From Anaerolineales bacterium (GTDB lineage: Bacteria; Chloroflexota; Anaerolineae; Anaerolineales; Villigracilaceae): a stretch of 64,000 nucleotides of DNA. Position numbers and translations under genes: made by a program. Location: contig JADZCC010000004.1 in assembly GCA_020851785.1 (NCBI GenBank), positions 1 to 64,000 of the forward strand. The letters are read 5' to 3'. Positions 1-8,470 of the stretch are shown here, piece after piece. Below the pieces are notes generated by a model. It searched no databases. It was not told where the DNA came from and worked only from the letters and a program-made list of their open reading frames with translations. How positions within the stretch are numbered: the stretch's first letter is position 1; each line of letters opens with the position of its first letter.

Positions 1-2118
1 ATTTACGTCGCCGCGCATAAAGCGGCCGAGCGCCTTGTGCCGCTGGAATTTTTCCTGATCACCTTGTTGGATGAGGAAAAGAATGAAATTGACCCGGTCT
101 ATTTGGTGGATCGCGGCAAACGCTTTAAAAGCGAACGTTTTCCATTTGGGCAGGGGTTAAGCACCCAGGTGATTCAAACCCGCAAACCGATTCTGATTTC
201 ATCCTCAGAAGAAGCGGAACGGGCGACAACCGTTCACATAGGCGACCCTGAAAACGAAGTTACCCAATCTGCGATGGCTGTGCCCATGCTACTGGGCGGT
301 AAGGCCCTGGGGATGCTCTCCGCGCAAAGCTATGCCCCCGGCGTATACACCGAAGAAGATGTGCAAATTTTGGGAACCTTTGCCAACCAGGCCATCGTCG
401 CCATTCAAAACGCGCGGCTCTTTGCCGAAACCCAAAACCTGGCTTCGCAAATGGAAGCGCGCGTCATTGAGCGCACGGCCCAATTACAGCGCGAACAACA
501 AAATACAGAAACGCTCCTGCGCATCCTGACGGAAGTTTCTTCCAGCCTCGACCTGGATCGCGCCTTGAATCGTACGCTTTCATTGCTGAATGACGCGATT
601 GGCGCGGAGCAAGGCACCATCATGCTGGTTCACGCCGAAGACAACCTGCTTCACTACCGCGCCGGATACGGCTACCTCACCGATCAAACAGACGGCGGGA
701 GTCGCGGCTTCACCCTCAAAATTGGGCAAGGGCTGGCCGGATGGGTGGTTCAAAACCGCGAAGCCGCGCTTATCCACGATTTGCACCAGGACCCGCGCTG
801 GGTGCGAAGCTCCAATTCCGGGCAGGATCATCGAAGCGCGATGGCTGTGCCCATGATGGTCGGCGAGGATGTGATTGGCGTGCTGATGGTGTACCAGCGC
901 TCTGAAAATTTCTTCAGCGCCGAAATGCTCAATCTGGTCAAAGCGATTGCCGGTCAGGTGGCGGTGGCGATTAACAACGCCCACTTATACGAACTGATTC
1001 GCGATCAAGCCGAACGCCTGGGCGTCATGCTTCGCAAAGAACAGGAAGAAGCCAGCCGCTCCACCGCCATCTTGGAAGCGGTCGCAGATGGCGTGCTGGT
1101 CACCGGCGCCGACAATCACATTACCTTCGTCAACAGTTCCGCCGAAAAAGTACTGGCTTTGGACGACACCCAATTATTGGATAGCCCGCTGGACGCATTT
1201 GCCGGGCTGTTCGGTCAGGCCGCTGGCACATGGATGGACACCATTCGCCGTTGGTCGGAAGACCCATCCTCCCATCAAGAAGGCGAAAGCTATGCCGAAC
1301 AAGTGGAGTCTGGCAACGGCCGCGTGCTTCTCGTCCATCTGGCCCCGGTGATTCTGCAAAACGATTTTCTGGGGACGGTTTCCATTTTCCGCGATATTAC
1401 GCACGAAGTGGAAGTGGATCGCCTGAAGTCAGAATTCGTCGCCACCGTCAGCCACGAACTGCGCACGCCCATGACCGCGATCAAAGGTTATGTGGATATT
1501 TTGTTGATGGGCGCCACCGGCGCGCTGAATGAAAATCAGAATCACTTTTTACAAATCGTTCACAATAATATCGAACGACTCAACATCCTGGTGGACGACC
1601 TGCTCGACATCTCGCGCATCGAATCCGGGCGCATTACCCTGAACCCACAACCGGTGGACTTGCGCGAATTAACCGAGGAAGTGCTTCAAGACGTCATGCG
1701 CCGCTCACAAAACGAGAACAAGCCGATGGCCGTCTCGTTGGATGCGCCGAAGAAAGTTCCGCCCGTCGTTGGCGACTCGCAAAGAGTCCGCCAGATTATC
1801 GGCAACCTGGTGGATAACGCCTATAACTACACCCCGCAAAATGGCATCATTCGCGTTGGCATTCATCAAGTCAATGGCGATGTGCAGGTGGACGTTCAGG
1901 ATAACGGCGTGGGCGTGGACCCGGCCGATCAGGAACGACTCTTTGAGCGTTTCTTCCGCGGCGAGCATCCCTTGGTCCTCGCCACCCCCGGAACCGGGCT
2001 GGGTTTGCCGATTGTTCGGCAATTGGTTGAAATGCACAATGGAAAACTTTGGATGACGAGCGCAGGCGTGCCAGGCGAAGGAAGCGTGTTTTCCTTCACT
2101 TTACCGCTTCATAAATAA
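1..2118 (+). CDS. GAF-GAF-PAS sensor histidine kinase, 5' end cut by window edge
   Basis: The frame is open from base 1 (upstream of a GTG at 37 it reads IYVAAHKAAERL), so the gene starts outside the window. Seen: a GAF domain in the first ~420 bases, a coiled linker, a second GAF (about 520-1000), a PAS domain (about 1060-1410), a HisKA box SHELRTPM whose phospho-accepting His codon is at 1453, and an HATPase domain with N box NLVDNAYNY, G1 DNGVGVD and G2 GTGLGLPIV. No membrane segment is visible in this part, so it is probably cytosolic or anchored by a missing N-terminus. It autophosphorylates and should pass phosphate to the receiver protein encoded 10 bp downstream. The ligands of the GAF and PAS domains cannot be read from sequence. 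Confidence 0.95.
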   Translation: MYVAAHKAAERLVPLEFFLITLLDEEKNEIDPVYLVDRGKRFKSERFPFGQGLSTQVIQTRKPILISSSEEAERATTVHIGDPENEVTQSAMAVPMLLGGKALGMLSAQSYAPGVYTEEDVQILGTFANQAIVAIQNARLFAETQNLASQMEARVIERTAQLQREQQNTETLLRILTEVSSSLDLDRALNRTLSLLNDAIGAEQGTIMLVHAEDNLLHYRAGYGYLTDQTDGGSRGFTLKIGQGLAGWVVQNREAALIHDLHQDPRWVRSSNSGQDHRSAMAVPMMVGEDVIGVLMVYQRSENFFSAEMLNLVKAIAGQVAVAINNAHLYELIRDQAERLGVMLRKEQEEASRSTAILEAVADGVLVTGADNHITFVNSSAEKVLALDDTQLLDSPLDAFAGLFGQAAGTWMDTIRRWSEDPSSHQEGESYAEQVESGNGRVLLVHLAPVILQNDFLGTVSIFRDITHEVEVDRLKSEFVATVSHELRTPMTAIKGYVDILLMGATGALNENQNHFLQIVHNNIERLNILVDDLLDISRIESGRITLNPQPVDLRELTEEVLQDVMRRSQNENKPMAVSLDAPKKVPPVVGDSQRVRQIIGNLVDNAYNYTPQNGIIRVGIHQVNGDVQVDVQDNGVGVDPADQERLFERFFRGEHPLVLATPGTGLGLPIVRQLVEMHNGKLWMTSAGVPGEGSVFSFTLPLHK

Positions 2119-2128
2119 CGGAGAATAC

Positions 2129-2503
2129 ATGGCCCGAATTTTAATTGCAGAAGACGAACCGGATATCCGCGAACTTGTGGCTTTTACCTTGCGTTTTGCC
2201 GGTCACGAAGTGACCGCCACCGCCAATGGCGAAGAAGCCTTGCAACAAGCCGGACAAATTATCCCGGACCTGATTCTGATGGATGTCCGCATGCCCAAAA
2301 TGACCGGCTACGACGCCTGTCGCGCCATGAAACAAGACGCTACCTTGAAGGATATTCCCGTGGTCTTCCTTTCCGCCAAAGGACAGGACACTGAAATTCA
2401 AACCGGCCTCGAAGCTGGAGCCGAGGAATACCTGCTGAAGCCCTTTGCTCCAGATCAACTCACCGAACGGATTAAAGCCATTTTGGCTAAATTTGGAAAA
2501 TAA
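2129..2503 (+). CDS. single-domain response regulator (CheY-like)
   Basis: This 124-residue stand-alone receiver has the acidic pair at E8/D9, phospho-acceptor D52 (motif LMDVRMP), S82 and K104 (motif LLKPF), so all residues for phosphorylation are intact. There is no output domain; it must act by protein contact or as a phosphorelay intermediate. It starts 10 bp after the kinase stop with a GGAG ribosome site, so it is almost certainly co-transcribed with that kinase and is its natural partner (inference from spacing). Confidence 0.95.
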   Translation: MARILIAEDEPDIRELVAFTLRFAGHEVTATANGEEALQQAGQIIPDLILMDVRMPKMTGYDACRAMKQDATLKDIPVVFLSAKGQDTEIQTGLEAGAEEYLLKPFAPDQLTERIKAILAKFGK

Positions 2504-2514
2504 ACCCGAAAACA

Positions 2515-3303
2515 ATGAGCGCAATTATTCTTGATGGTTCGATGGTGCATTACGAAGCTTTGGGGCGCGGCCGCCCGATTGTCTTCCTGCATGGCTGGGT
2601 CGGCTCCTGGCGCTATTGGATTAACGCCATGCAAGTCGCCTCCACGGCTTATCGCGCCTATGCCATGGATCTGTTTGGCTTTGGCGACAGCGCCAAAGAC
2701 CCACTGCGCTACCCGTTGGACAAACAGGCCGACCTGATTAACCGCTTCCTCGAAGAGATGGGCATTGGCAAAGTGGCTTTGGTAGGGCATGGCCTGGGCG
2801 CCTTGGTGGCCATGTCGTTCATCAAACAATGGCCCAAAAGCGTGGATCGCATGATGGCGATTAACAGCCCCATGGATTACGATGCGATTAATGCCCGCTT
2901 GCGGACTGCGACGCCAACTGAACTGGTGGATTGGCTCTCGGCCCGCACGCCCGAATCGGCTTCGGCGCTGGCAGACGCCGCCAAAGCCGACCCGACGGCG
3001 ATTTCCGCTTCGATTGCCAGTTTTCAAGCCAACAACCTTTTCCCGGAAATTCGCAACCTGGGCGTCCCCTGTTTATTTGTGTACGGGCCAAACGACCCAG
3101 CCATTGCCACGCCCACGCAAGAGCGGGCGGATGCGCTCCCTCTGCACATGCACCTGATTCAACTGGAAAATGAGGGCCACTTTCCGATGGTGGACAACCC
3201 CAGCCAATTCAATCGCCTGATGACCGACTTCCTGGCCCTGGATTCAGGCGCCTTACCCAGAGACTTGCAACTCAAGGAAGAATGGAAACGCCGCGTGCGC
3301 TAA
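2515..3303 (+). CDS. alpha/beta-hydrolase fold protein lacking the nucleophile serine
   Basis: This 262-residue protein has the order of an alpha/beta hydrolase: oxyanion-hole motif HGW at 26-28, nucleophile elbow at 90-95, acid candidate D194 (YGPND) and conserved H222 (EGHF). The elbow reads VGHGLG instead of the usual VGHSLG: codon 93 (2791-2793) is GGC, one base from the serine codon AGC. Family knowledge says the elbow residue is the Ser/Asp/Cys nucleophile, so ordinary esterase chemistry is unlikely. It may be a non-catalytic signalling member (compare RsbQ-like partners of PAS proteins, which keep the serine) or use cofactor-free chemistry. It lies 11 bp behind the receiver gene, in the same operon. 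Confidence 0.85.
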   Translation: MSAIILDGSMVHYEALGRGRPIVFLHGWVGSWRYWINAMQVASTAYRAYAMDLFGFGDSAKDPLRYPLDKQADLINRFLEEMGIGKVALVGHGLGALVAMSFIKQWPKSVDRMMAINSPMDYDAINARLRTATPTELVDWLSARTPESASALADAAKADPTAISASIASFQANNLFPEIRNLGVPCLFVYGPNDPAIATPTQERADALPLHMHLIQLENEGHFPMVDNPSQFNRLMTDFLALDSGALPRDLQLKEEWKRRVR

Positions 3304-3317
3304 TCGCGGAGGAAATT

Positions 3318-3355
3318 CCCTTCTCCAGCGGGAGAAGGGTTGGGGATGAGGGGGA
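3318..3355 (+). repeat. short palindromic (REP-like) repeat
   Basis: The arms CCCTTCTCC (3318-3326) and GGAGAAGGG (3331-3339) form a perfect 9-bp hairpin with loop AGCG, followed by a G-rich tail TTGGGGATGAGGGGGA. A second copy of the same family lies inside the dihydropyrimidinase gene (26582-26625, read on the minus strand). It could also act as a transcription brake after the hydrolase gene, but it lacks a T-run. Confidence 0.7.
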
Positions 3356-3373
3356 TCAAGTTGGGTTATTAAC

Positions 3374-3402
3374 TTGACAGTCCACCCGCACAGTCATATA
3401 CT
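3374..3402 (+). promoter_or_regulatory. sigma70-type promoter of the thiamine operon
   Basis: TTGACA at 3374-3379 and TATACT at 3397-3402, separated by 17 bp. The predicted start of transcription near 3409 falls just before the TPP riboswitch. Confidence 0.85.
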
Positions 3403-3411
3403 GCCTGCACA

Positions 3412-3508
3412 ATTGAACGGGGAGCCTGCCCAAACACAGGCTGAGAGGAGCGTGATACGCTCGACCCGCATTACCTGATCTGGTTCGTACCAGCGGAGGG
3501 ATTTTCAG
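3412..3508 (+). ncRNA. TPP riboswitch (THI element)
   Basis: The conserved core is readable: GGGGAGCC (3419-3426), CTGAGAGG (3441-3448), a variable stem, then ACCTGATCTGGTT (3472-3484) and CCAGCGGAGGGA (3490-3501). These are the pyrimidine- and pyrophosphate-binding elements of TPP aptamers. It sits between a strong promoter and thiN, so thiamine pyrophosphate should lower expression of thiN and the transporter genes behind it. Confidence 0.95.
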
Positions 3509-3523
3509 CCTGTTGATTTCATC

Positions 3524-3550
3524 ATCCTCCGCTTTGGAGGATTTTTCTTT
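3524..3550 (+). terminator. riboswitch expression platform: intrinsic terminator / antiterminator
   Basis: Arms ATCCTCC (3524-3530) and GGAGGAT (3536-3542) form a hairpin followed by TTTTCTTTT. The aptamer segment GCGGAGG (3493-3499) is a perfect complement of CCTCCGC (3526-3532), so the free aptamer strand can pair with the left arm and block the terminator. TPP binding, which locks GCGGAGG in the aptamer, should release the terminator. GGAGG at 3536-3540 lies 15 nt before the thiN start, so translational control is a weaker alternative. Confidence 0.8.
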
Positions 3551-3555
3551 TCAAC

Positions 3556-4191
3556 ATGAAGCGCGTCTTAATTTTTGCGAACGGCGAACTGCCCAACTTG
3601 CCGGCCGCCCGCAACATTTTGCAAGCGGATGATTACATCCTCTGCGCGGATGGCGGAACGCGCCACGCGTTGGCGCTGGGCCTGACTCCCAACCTGATCA
3701 TTGGCGATCTGGATTCGCTTCCTGTGGATTTCAACATTCCGACAACGACGCAGGTTCTTAAATTTCCAACCGATAAAAACGAAACCGACCTTGAACTGGC
3801 CATTCAACACACGCTGACTTTAAACCCGGATGAGGCGATCATCCTCGGCGCGTTGGGCGGGCGGCTGGATCAGACGCTTGCAAATATTGCTTTACTTGCC
3901 AACTTTCAACTTGCAACCTGTAACTTGAAAATCAATGATGGGGTGGAGGAAATTTTCTTTTGCCGCCAGCAGGTTCAGGTCCGGGGAAGAAGCGGAGACA
4001 TTGTCTCGCTGATTCCGTGGAACGGCGAAGCGCGCGGCGTCACCACTGAAAATTTGAAGTGGCCGCTTCGCAACGAAACTTTGTACCCGCAGAAGACGCG
4101 CGGAATTAGTAACGAAATGCTCGGCGGGGAGGCGTCCGTCAAAATTGAATCCGGCGCTTTGCTGGTCGTTCATAAATTTAATTTGGAGTAG
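3556..4191 (+). CDS. thiN: thiamine pyrophosphokinase
   Basis: This 211-residue protein transfers pyrophosphate from ATP to thiamine (EC 2.7.6.2), making TPP from imported thiamine. Family motifs are all present: ADGG (31-34), GDLDS (50-54), DKNETDLE (73-80), GGRLDQTLAN (101-110) and RGISNEM near the C-terminus. Residues 116-125 (NFQLATCNLK) are encoded by four tandem heptanucleotides at 3901-3928 and look like a repeat inserted in frame at a surface loop. It is first gene behind the TPP riboswitch, followed after 3 bp by a thiamine-type binding protein, which supports both calls. Confidence 0.95.
   Translation: MKRVLIFANGELPNLPAARNILQADDYILCADGGTRHALALGLTPNLIIGDLDSLPVDFNIPTTTQVLKFPTDKNETDLELAIQHTLTLNPDEAIILGALGGRLDQTLANIALLANFQLATCNLKINDGVEEIFFCRQQVQVRGRSGDIVSLIPWNGEARGVTTENLKWPLRNETLYPQKTRGISNEMLGGEASVKIESGALLVVHKFNLE
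3901..3928 (+). repeat. heptanucleotide tandem repeat inside thiN
   Basis: Four consecutive 7-mers: AACTTTC, AACTTGC, AACCTGT, AACTTGA. Related clusters occur at 33307, 34651 and 35118. Such short tandem heptads are known as intergenic repeats in several bacteria; here the array lies within a coding frame. Confidence 0.75.
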
Positions 4192-4194
4192 TGG

Positions 4195-5229
4195 ATGAAG
4201 AAATTGACGTTAATTGGATGTGTGATTTTGAGTTTTATGTTTGCGGCCTGCGCTCCGGCCGCGCCCGCTGAGTTGGTGGTGATGACGCATAGTTCGTTTG
4301 CGGTTAGCGAGGCGGTCATTCGGACGTTTGAAACGCAGAACAACGTAAAGGTTTCGTTCGTGCAGGGCGGGGATGCGGGCGAAACGTTGAACAAGGCGAT
4401 TTTATCCAAGGATGCGCCGCTGGCAGATGTGCTGTTTGGCGTGGACAATACCTTTTTATCCCGCGCTGTGGAAGCGGGAATTTTTGAAACCTATGCCTCG
4501 CCGGAGTTGGCGAACGTTGACTCAATTTATCAACTTGATTCTACCCATCAACTTACGCCGATTGATTTTGGCGATGTCTGTATCAATTACGATAAAAGTT
4601 ATTTTGCCCAGCATAAACTGGCGCTTCCCAATTCTTTGGAAAGCCTGACTCAGCCGGAATATAAAAACCTGCTGGCGGTGGAAAACCCAGCGACCTCATC
4701 CGTGGGACTGGCGTTTTTATTAGCCACCCGCGCACATTTTGGCGAGGGCTATTTGGATTATTGGCGTGAATTAAAAGAGAATGGCGTGGTGGTGACGGAT
4801 GGTTGGGAAACCGCCTATTACACAAACTTTAGCGGCTCTTCCGGACATGGAGCGCAACCGTTGGTGGTGTCATACGCTTCTTCTCCAGCGGCGGAGGTGA
4901 TCTTTGCCGAGCCGCCGTTGACGGACGCGCCCACCGCCTCGATTCTCGAAGCTGGAACCTGCTTCCGCCAAATTGAGTTTGCGGGCGTTTTGAAAGGCGC
5001 GACCAACCCAAAGCTCGCCGAAAAATTTATAGACTTTCTGTTAAGCGCCGAATTTCAAAACGACCTGCCCTTGCAAATGTTTGTGTATCCGGTCAATCAA
5101 AAAGCGACGTTGCCCGAAGCCTTTGTGAAATACTCGCAAATTCCCGCGCAACCGGCGGAGCTGACTCCGGCGGAAATTTCCGCCAACCGCGACGCCTGGA
5201 TTGAAGCCTGGACTGAAGCCATGCAGTAG
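4195..5229 (+). CDS. thiB: thiamine ABC transporter, substrate-binding lipoprotein
   Basis: This 344-residue protein has a lipoprotein signal ending in FAAC with lipidated Cys19, so it should be anchored on the outer face of the membrane. The rest matches an iron/thiamine-type solute-binding fold: an N-terminal ELVVMTHSSF strand, the segment DFGDVCINYDKSYF, and a C-terminal region common to TbpA/ThiB and ferric-ion binding proteins. Sequence alone does not separate thiamine from iron binding, but the TPP riboswitch, thiN upstream and a permease/ATPase pair downstream make thiamine or a thiamine phosphate the likely ligand. Confidence 0.88.
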   Translation: MKKLTLIGCVILSFMFAACAPAAPAELVVMTHSSFAVSEAVIRTFETQNNVKVSFVQGGDAGETLNKAILSKDAPLADVLFGVDNTFLSRAVEAGIFETYASPELANVDSIYQLDSTHQLTPIDFGDVCINYDKSYFAQHKLALPNSLESLTQPEYKNLLAVENPATSSVGLAFLLATRAHFGEGYLDYWRELKENGVVVTDGWETAYYTNFSGSSGHGAQPLVVSYASSPAAEVIFAEPPLTDAPTASILEAGTCFRQIEFAGVLKGATNPKLAEKFIDFLLSAEFQNDLPLQMFVYPVNQKATLPEAFVKYSQIPAQPAELTPAEISANRDAWIEAWTEAMQ

Positions 5230-5264
5230 GAATCGAAAAATGAATTCTAGCCGCCAGACACTTT

Positions 5265-5375
5265 TCTTTTGGGACGCAGATTTACGCGGAAAACGCGGAG
5301 ATTTTCGAGAAAAAAGATGGTTTTCCGCGTCCATCGGCGCTCGTCCGCGTCCAATTTAGAAACTGCCAGGTCACT
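5265..5375. repeat. intergenic repeat element between thiB and thiP
   Basis: The 149-bp gap separates two genes that are normally adjacent. It contains a perfect 11-bp inverted repeat (ACGCGGAAAAC at 5284-5294, GTTTTCCGCGT at 5320-5330) and repeated GTCCGCGTCC-like words. The stretch 5345-5375 matches 63523-63553 at 25 of 31 positions by eye, so it is a dispersed repeat rather than operon-specific leader. A hairpin here could lower downstream expression relative to thiB. Confidence 0.65.
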
Positions 5376-5378
5376 AGA

Positions 5379-7037
5379 ATGAATTTAGACAAGCGGATTG
5401 CTCAGGAAGGGCAGGCGTATGGCGGGCCTGCCCGCTGGCCAATTTCGCGCTTCATCTTGTGGGCCCTCCCAAGCGCCTTTTTGCTGGCCTTTTTCTTTTA
5501 TCCGCTTGTAAAAATTTTTGCGCTGACGTTTGAAGCGCAGGCTCTGACCGCTCAGGAAAATTTACAAATTGTCTGGCGCGTCACGCGCTTCACGTTTTAT
5601 CAGGCCGCGCTTTCCACACTGCTCACTTTGGCGCTGGGACTGCCCGCCGCGTTTTTGTTTGCGCGTTTTAACTTTTGGGGCAAATCTTTTTTACGCGCGT
5701 TAACCGCCATTCCGTTTATGCTTCCGACGGTGGTCGTCGCCGCCGCATTTAATTCGATTCTGCAACTGCCGGTTTTCTCCGCCCTGCGCCAGCCCGCGCC
5801 CTTGACGCTGATTCTGCTGGCGCACGTGTTTTATAACGCGACCATCGTCATTCGCATTCTGGGCGCGGCGCTGGCGCAATTAGACCCAAAACTGGAGCAG
5901 GTTTCCCGTTCGCTGGGCGCGAATGGGGCTCAGGTCTGGCATGAAATCCTTCTGCCGCTTTTAAAGCCCGCTTTGCTCTCGGCCGTTTTACTCATTTTTA
6001 TTTTGGACTTCACCAGTTTTGGCGTGATCCTTTTGCTGGGCGGGGGAAAGGTTTCAACGCTGGAAGTGGAAATCTACCTGCGCGTGTTAAAACTTCCCAA
6101 CCTGCCGTTGGCCGCGCTCCTGGCGATTTTGCAACTTGTCTTTACTTTGATTTTTTCGATTCTCTACGCCCAAGCCTTGCGTCGCTCCAGCCACCCCACT
6201 GCGCCGCGCTTCTCCATTGCGCGCCCGCCGCAAACCCTGCGGGAGAAAATTTTCGTCGGCGTATTTTCAATCCTCTTGTTGAGTTTCTTTTCGCTTCCTC
6301 TGATTTCCCTGCCGTTTCGTTCTGTGCTTCGCCTTGAAGCCGATCGTGGAGATCGCGCGCAAGTTCAAATTGGCCTCACGACTGAATATTATCAGGAACT
6401 TTTTATCAATCGGCGTAACGCTTTATTTTATGTCCCGCCGATTCAGGCCGCGATTAACTCCATTGTGATTGCGAGTCTCACGGTTTTATTTTCGCTTGCT
6501 TTGGGTATTCCAACGGCGTGGGCCTTGGCCAAGCCCACCAACCTGGAGAAAATTCTCGACCCGCTGATCATGCTTCCGCTGGGTTCTTCGGCGGTGATGC
6601 TCGGACTGGGCCTAATCCTCACGTATGGGCGCGCGCTGGCTTCGCCCATTTTCATTCCCATCGCGCACACGCTCATTGCTTTACCGTTTGTCATCCGCGC
6701 CTTGCAACCGGCCATCGCCTCCATCCCCGAAAGGTTGCGTCAATCTGCCAGCGTCTTGGGCGCGTCGCCCTGGCGCGTCTGGCGTCTGATTGATTTTCCA
6801 ATCCTACGCCGCGCCGCGTTAACCGCCGCCACATTCGCCTTCACCATTTCGCTCGGCGAATTCGGCGCCACGCTTTTGCTCTCCCGCCCCGAACTGCCTA
6901 CTATTCCCGTCGCCATTGCGCGTTTTCTTTCGCAGGCGGGCGGGCTCAATTATGGTCAAGCCATGGCCATGTCCACAATTTTGATGGCGTTAACGCTGGC
7001 GGGCATCCTCCTGCTTGAGAAAGACCACCATGCTTGA
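5379..7037 (+). CDS. thiP: thiamine ABC transporter, two-domain permease
   Basis: This 552-residue integral membrane protein has two homologous permease halves, each with a binding-protein-dependent transport (EAA) loop: SLGANGAQVWHEILLPLLKP in the first half and ASVLGASPWRVWRLIDFPIL in the second. I count about twelve hydrophobic segments. This fused FbpB/ThiP-type arrangement is typical of thiamine and ferric-ion importers. It lies downstream of the binding protein and overlaps the ATPase gene by 8 bp (ATGCTTGA), so the last two genes are translationally coupled. Confidence 0.9.
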   Translation: MNLDKRIAQEGQAYGGPARWPISRFILWALPSAFLLAFFFYPLVKIFALTFEAQALTAQENLQIVWRVTRFTFYQAALSTLLTLALGLPAAFLFARFNFWGKSFLRALTAIPFMLPTVVVAAAFNSILQLPVFSALRQPAPLTLILLAHVFYNATIVIRILGAALAQLDPKLEQVSRSLGANGAQVWHEILLPLLKPALLSAVLLIFILDFTSFGVILLLGGGKVSTLEVEIYLRVLKLPNLPLAALLAILQLVFTLIFSILYAQALRRSSHPTAPRFSIARPPQTLREKIFVGVFSILLLSFFSLPLISLPFRSVLRLEADRGDRAQVQIGLTTEYYQELFINRRNALFYVPPIQAAINSIVIASLTVLFSLALGIPTAWALAKPTNLEKILDPLIMLPLGSSAVMLGLGLILTYGRALASPIFIPIAHTLIALPFVIRALQPAIASIPERLRQSASVLGASPWRVWRLIDFPILRRAALTAATFAFTISLGEFGATLLLSRPELPTIPVAIARFLSQAGGLNYGQAMAMSTILMALTLAGILLLEKDHHA

Positions 7038-8046
7038 AGTCAAAAACATTTTCAAAAGTTATGCCGGTCAGCCGTTATTAAAAAACATTTCGTTCAAAAT
7101 CAAAAAGGCGGAAACGGTCTGCCTGCTCGGCGCTTCGGGGAGCGGCAAATCCACGTTACTGCAATTGATTGCGGGATTGGAAAAGCCCGATGCGGGCATG
7201 ATCCGCTTCAACGGCGCGGATCTGGCCCAAACGCCGCCGCACCTTCGGGACTTTGGGCTGGTCTTTCAAGACTATGGGCTTTTTCCACACCTCAACATTT
7301 ACGAAAACATCGCGTTCGGGTTGAAGATGAAAAATAAACCTGCGGCAGAAATTCAAGCGCGGGTGAGCGCGCTCCTGACGCAGGTCAATTTGACCGGCTT
7401 TGAACAGCGGAAAGTAACCGAACTCTCCGGCGGAGAACAACAGCGCGTGGCTTTGGCCCGGGCTTTGGCCCCCAACCCGCGGCTGATGATGTTCGACGAG
7501 CCGCTCGGCGCGTTGGATAAAAATCATAAAGAAAGCCTGCTGAATGAATTGCGCGCGCTCTTACGTCGGGAAAAAATCCCGGCCCTCTACGTCACTCACG
7601 ATCAGGAGGAGGCCTTCGCGCTGGCGGATTGCATCCTGCTTTTGCACGACGGCCAAATCATCCGCGCCGGAACGCCCGAAGAAATCTGGAATGATCCGCG
7701 TTCGGCGGTTGCGGCCAAATTCTTCGGCGTGGGGAATGTCGTGACGGGAGCGATTAAGCTCACGGGGAAGAAAACGCAGGTGGAAACGGAATTTGGGACG
7801 TTTAATTTGTATTGTAAATATAAGCATAAACCCAATGAAAGCGTCAGCGTGTTAATTCGGCAATGCGACGACGGGTCGGAGGCGCTTAAACTCAAAGTGG
7901 AAGACCTGCTGTTTAAGCAGGATCAATTTCAGGCGCAGAGTCGCGGCGCGTTTTTTTTCGTCAAAGAAAAACCGAAGCTGGGTCAACTAATTCGTCTGCG
8001 GGTTAAGGTAGAATGCCTGCATGAAAATTCAGAAGAAAAATATTAA
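7030..8046 (+). CDS. thiQ: thiamine ABC transporter, ATP-binding protein
   Basis: This 338-residue ATPase has Walker A GASGSGKST, Q-loop VFQDYGLFPHL, signature LSGGEQQRVALARALA, Walker B LMMFDEP, D-loop GALD and H-loop YVTHD. The extra ~100 residues at the C-terminus resemble the TOBE regulatory domain of PotA/FbpC-type importers. I chose the ATG at 7030 because it overlaps the permease stop as ATGCTTGA and starts the canonical MLEVKNIFKSY; an upstream TTG at 7015 is less likely. Context assigns it to thiamine uptake. Confidence 0.9.
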   Translation: MLEVKNIFKSYAGQPLLKNISFKIKKAETVCLLGASGSGKSTLLQLIAGLEKPDAGMIRFNGADLAQTPPHLRDFGLVFQDYGLFPHLNIYENIAFGLKMKNKPAAEIQARVSALLTQVNLTGFEQRKVTELSGGEQQRVALARALAPNPRLMMFDEPLGALDKNHKESLLNELRALLRREKIPALYVTHDQEEAFALADCILLLHDGQIIRAGTPEEIWNDPRSAVAAKFFGVGNVVTGAIKLTGKKTQVETEFGTFNLYCKYKHKPNESVSVLIRQCDDGSEALKLKVEDLLFKQDQFQAQSRGAFFFVKEKPKLGQLIRLRVKVECLHENSEEKY

Positions 8047-8470
8047 AGGCGAAGTTGTTTTTGAATATGACGGGGAGGCGCTTAACCAAAATGAAGATGA
8101 AATTATTTTGGAGGCGTTCTTTGGGCGTGAAGATCTGGCCTTTTTGAACACAACCTTGAAGCGCGGCGACCGTTTCGTCGAGACGTTTTATACGAAGCGC
8201 TGGTATAACATCTTTGAAATTTACGACCGCGACGATTTCGCTTTTAAGGGCTGGTATTGCAACATTGGCAAACCTGCCGTAATTGAAGGCGATACGGTTT
8301 CGTATGTGGATTTGGCGCTGGATTTATGGGTGGAACCGAACGGCGCGCAAACCGTTTTGGACGAAGACGAGTTTGAAGCCTTGAAACTGGACGATGGGTT
8401 AAGAAAACCGGCATTGGCCGGGTTGGACGAATTGCAGGCGTTGATGAAACAAAAAAATCCTCCAAAATAA
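8021..8470 (+). CDS. DUF402-family protein
   Basis: This 149-residue protein has the DUF402 pattern: RWYNIFEIYD, GWYCNIGKPA, VSYVDLALDLWVEPNG and VLDEDEFE. Characterised relatives include a nucleoside tri-/diphosphatase (Ntdp) and an RNA-binding domain of FAU-1/RNase AM type; the acidic residues of the conserved core are present. It overlaps the transporter ATPase by 26 bp and ends inside a terminator, so it is the last gene of the thiamine operon. Whether it acts on a thiamine-pathway phosphate ester is unknown. Confidence 0.8.
   Translation: MKIQKKNIKGEVVFEYDGEALNQNEDEIILEAFFGREDLAFLNTTLKRGDRFVETFYTKRWYNIFEIYDRDDFAFKGWYCNIGKPAVIEGDTVSYVDLALDLWVEPNGAQTVLDEDEFEALKLDDGLRKPALAGLDELQALMKQKNPPK

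Noticed and set aside
4195..8046. Ferric-iron importer instead of thiamine importer
   Set aside because: The protein families overlap, but the TPP riboswitch and thiN in the same operon favour thiamine.
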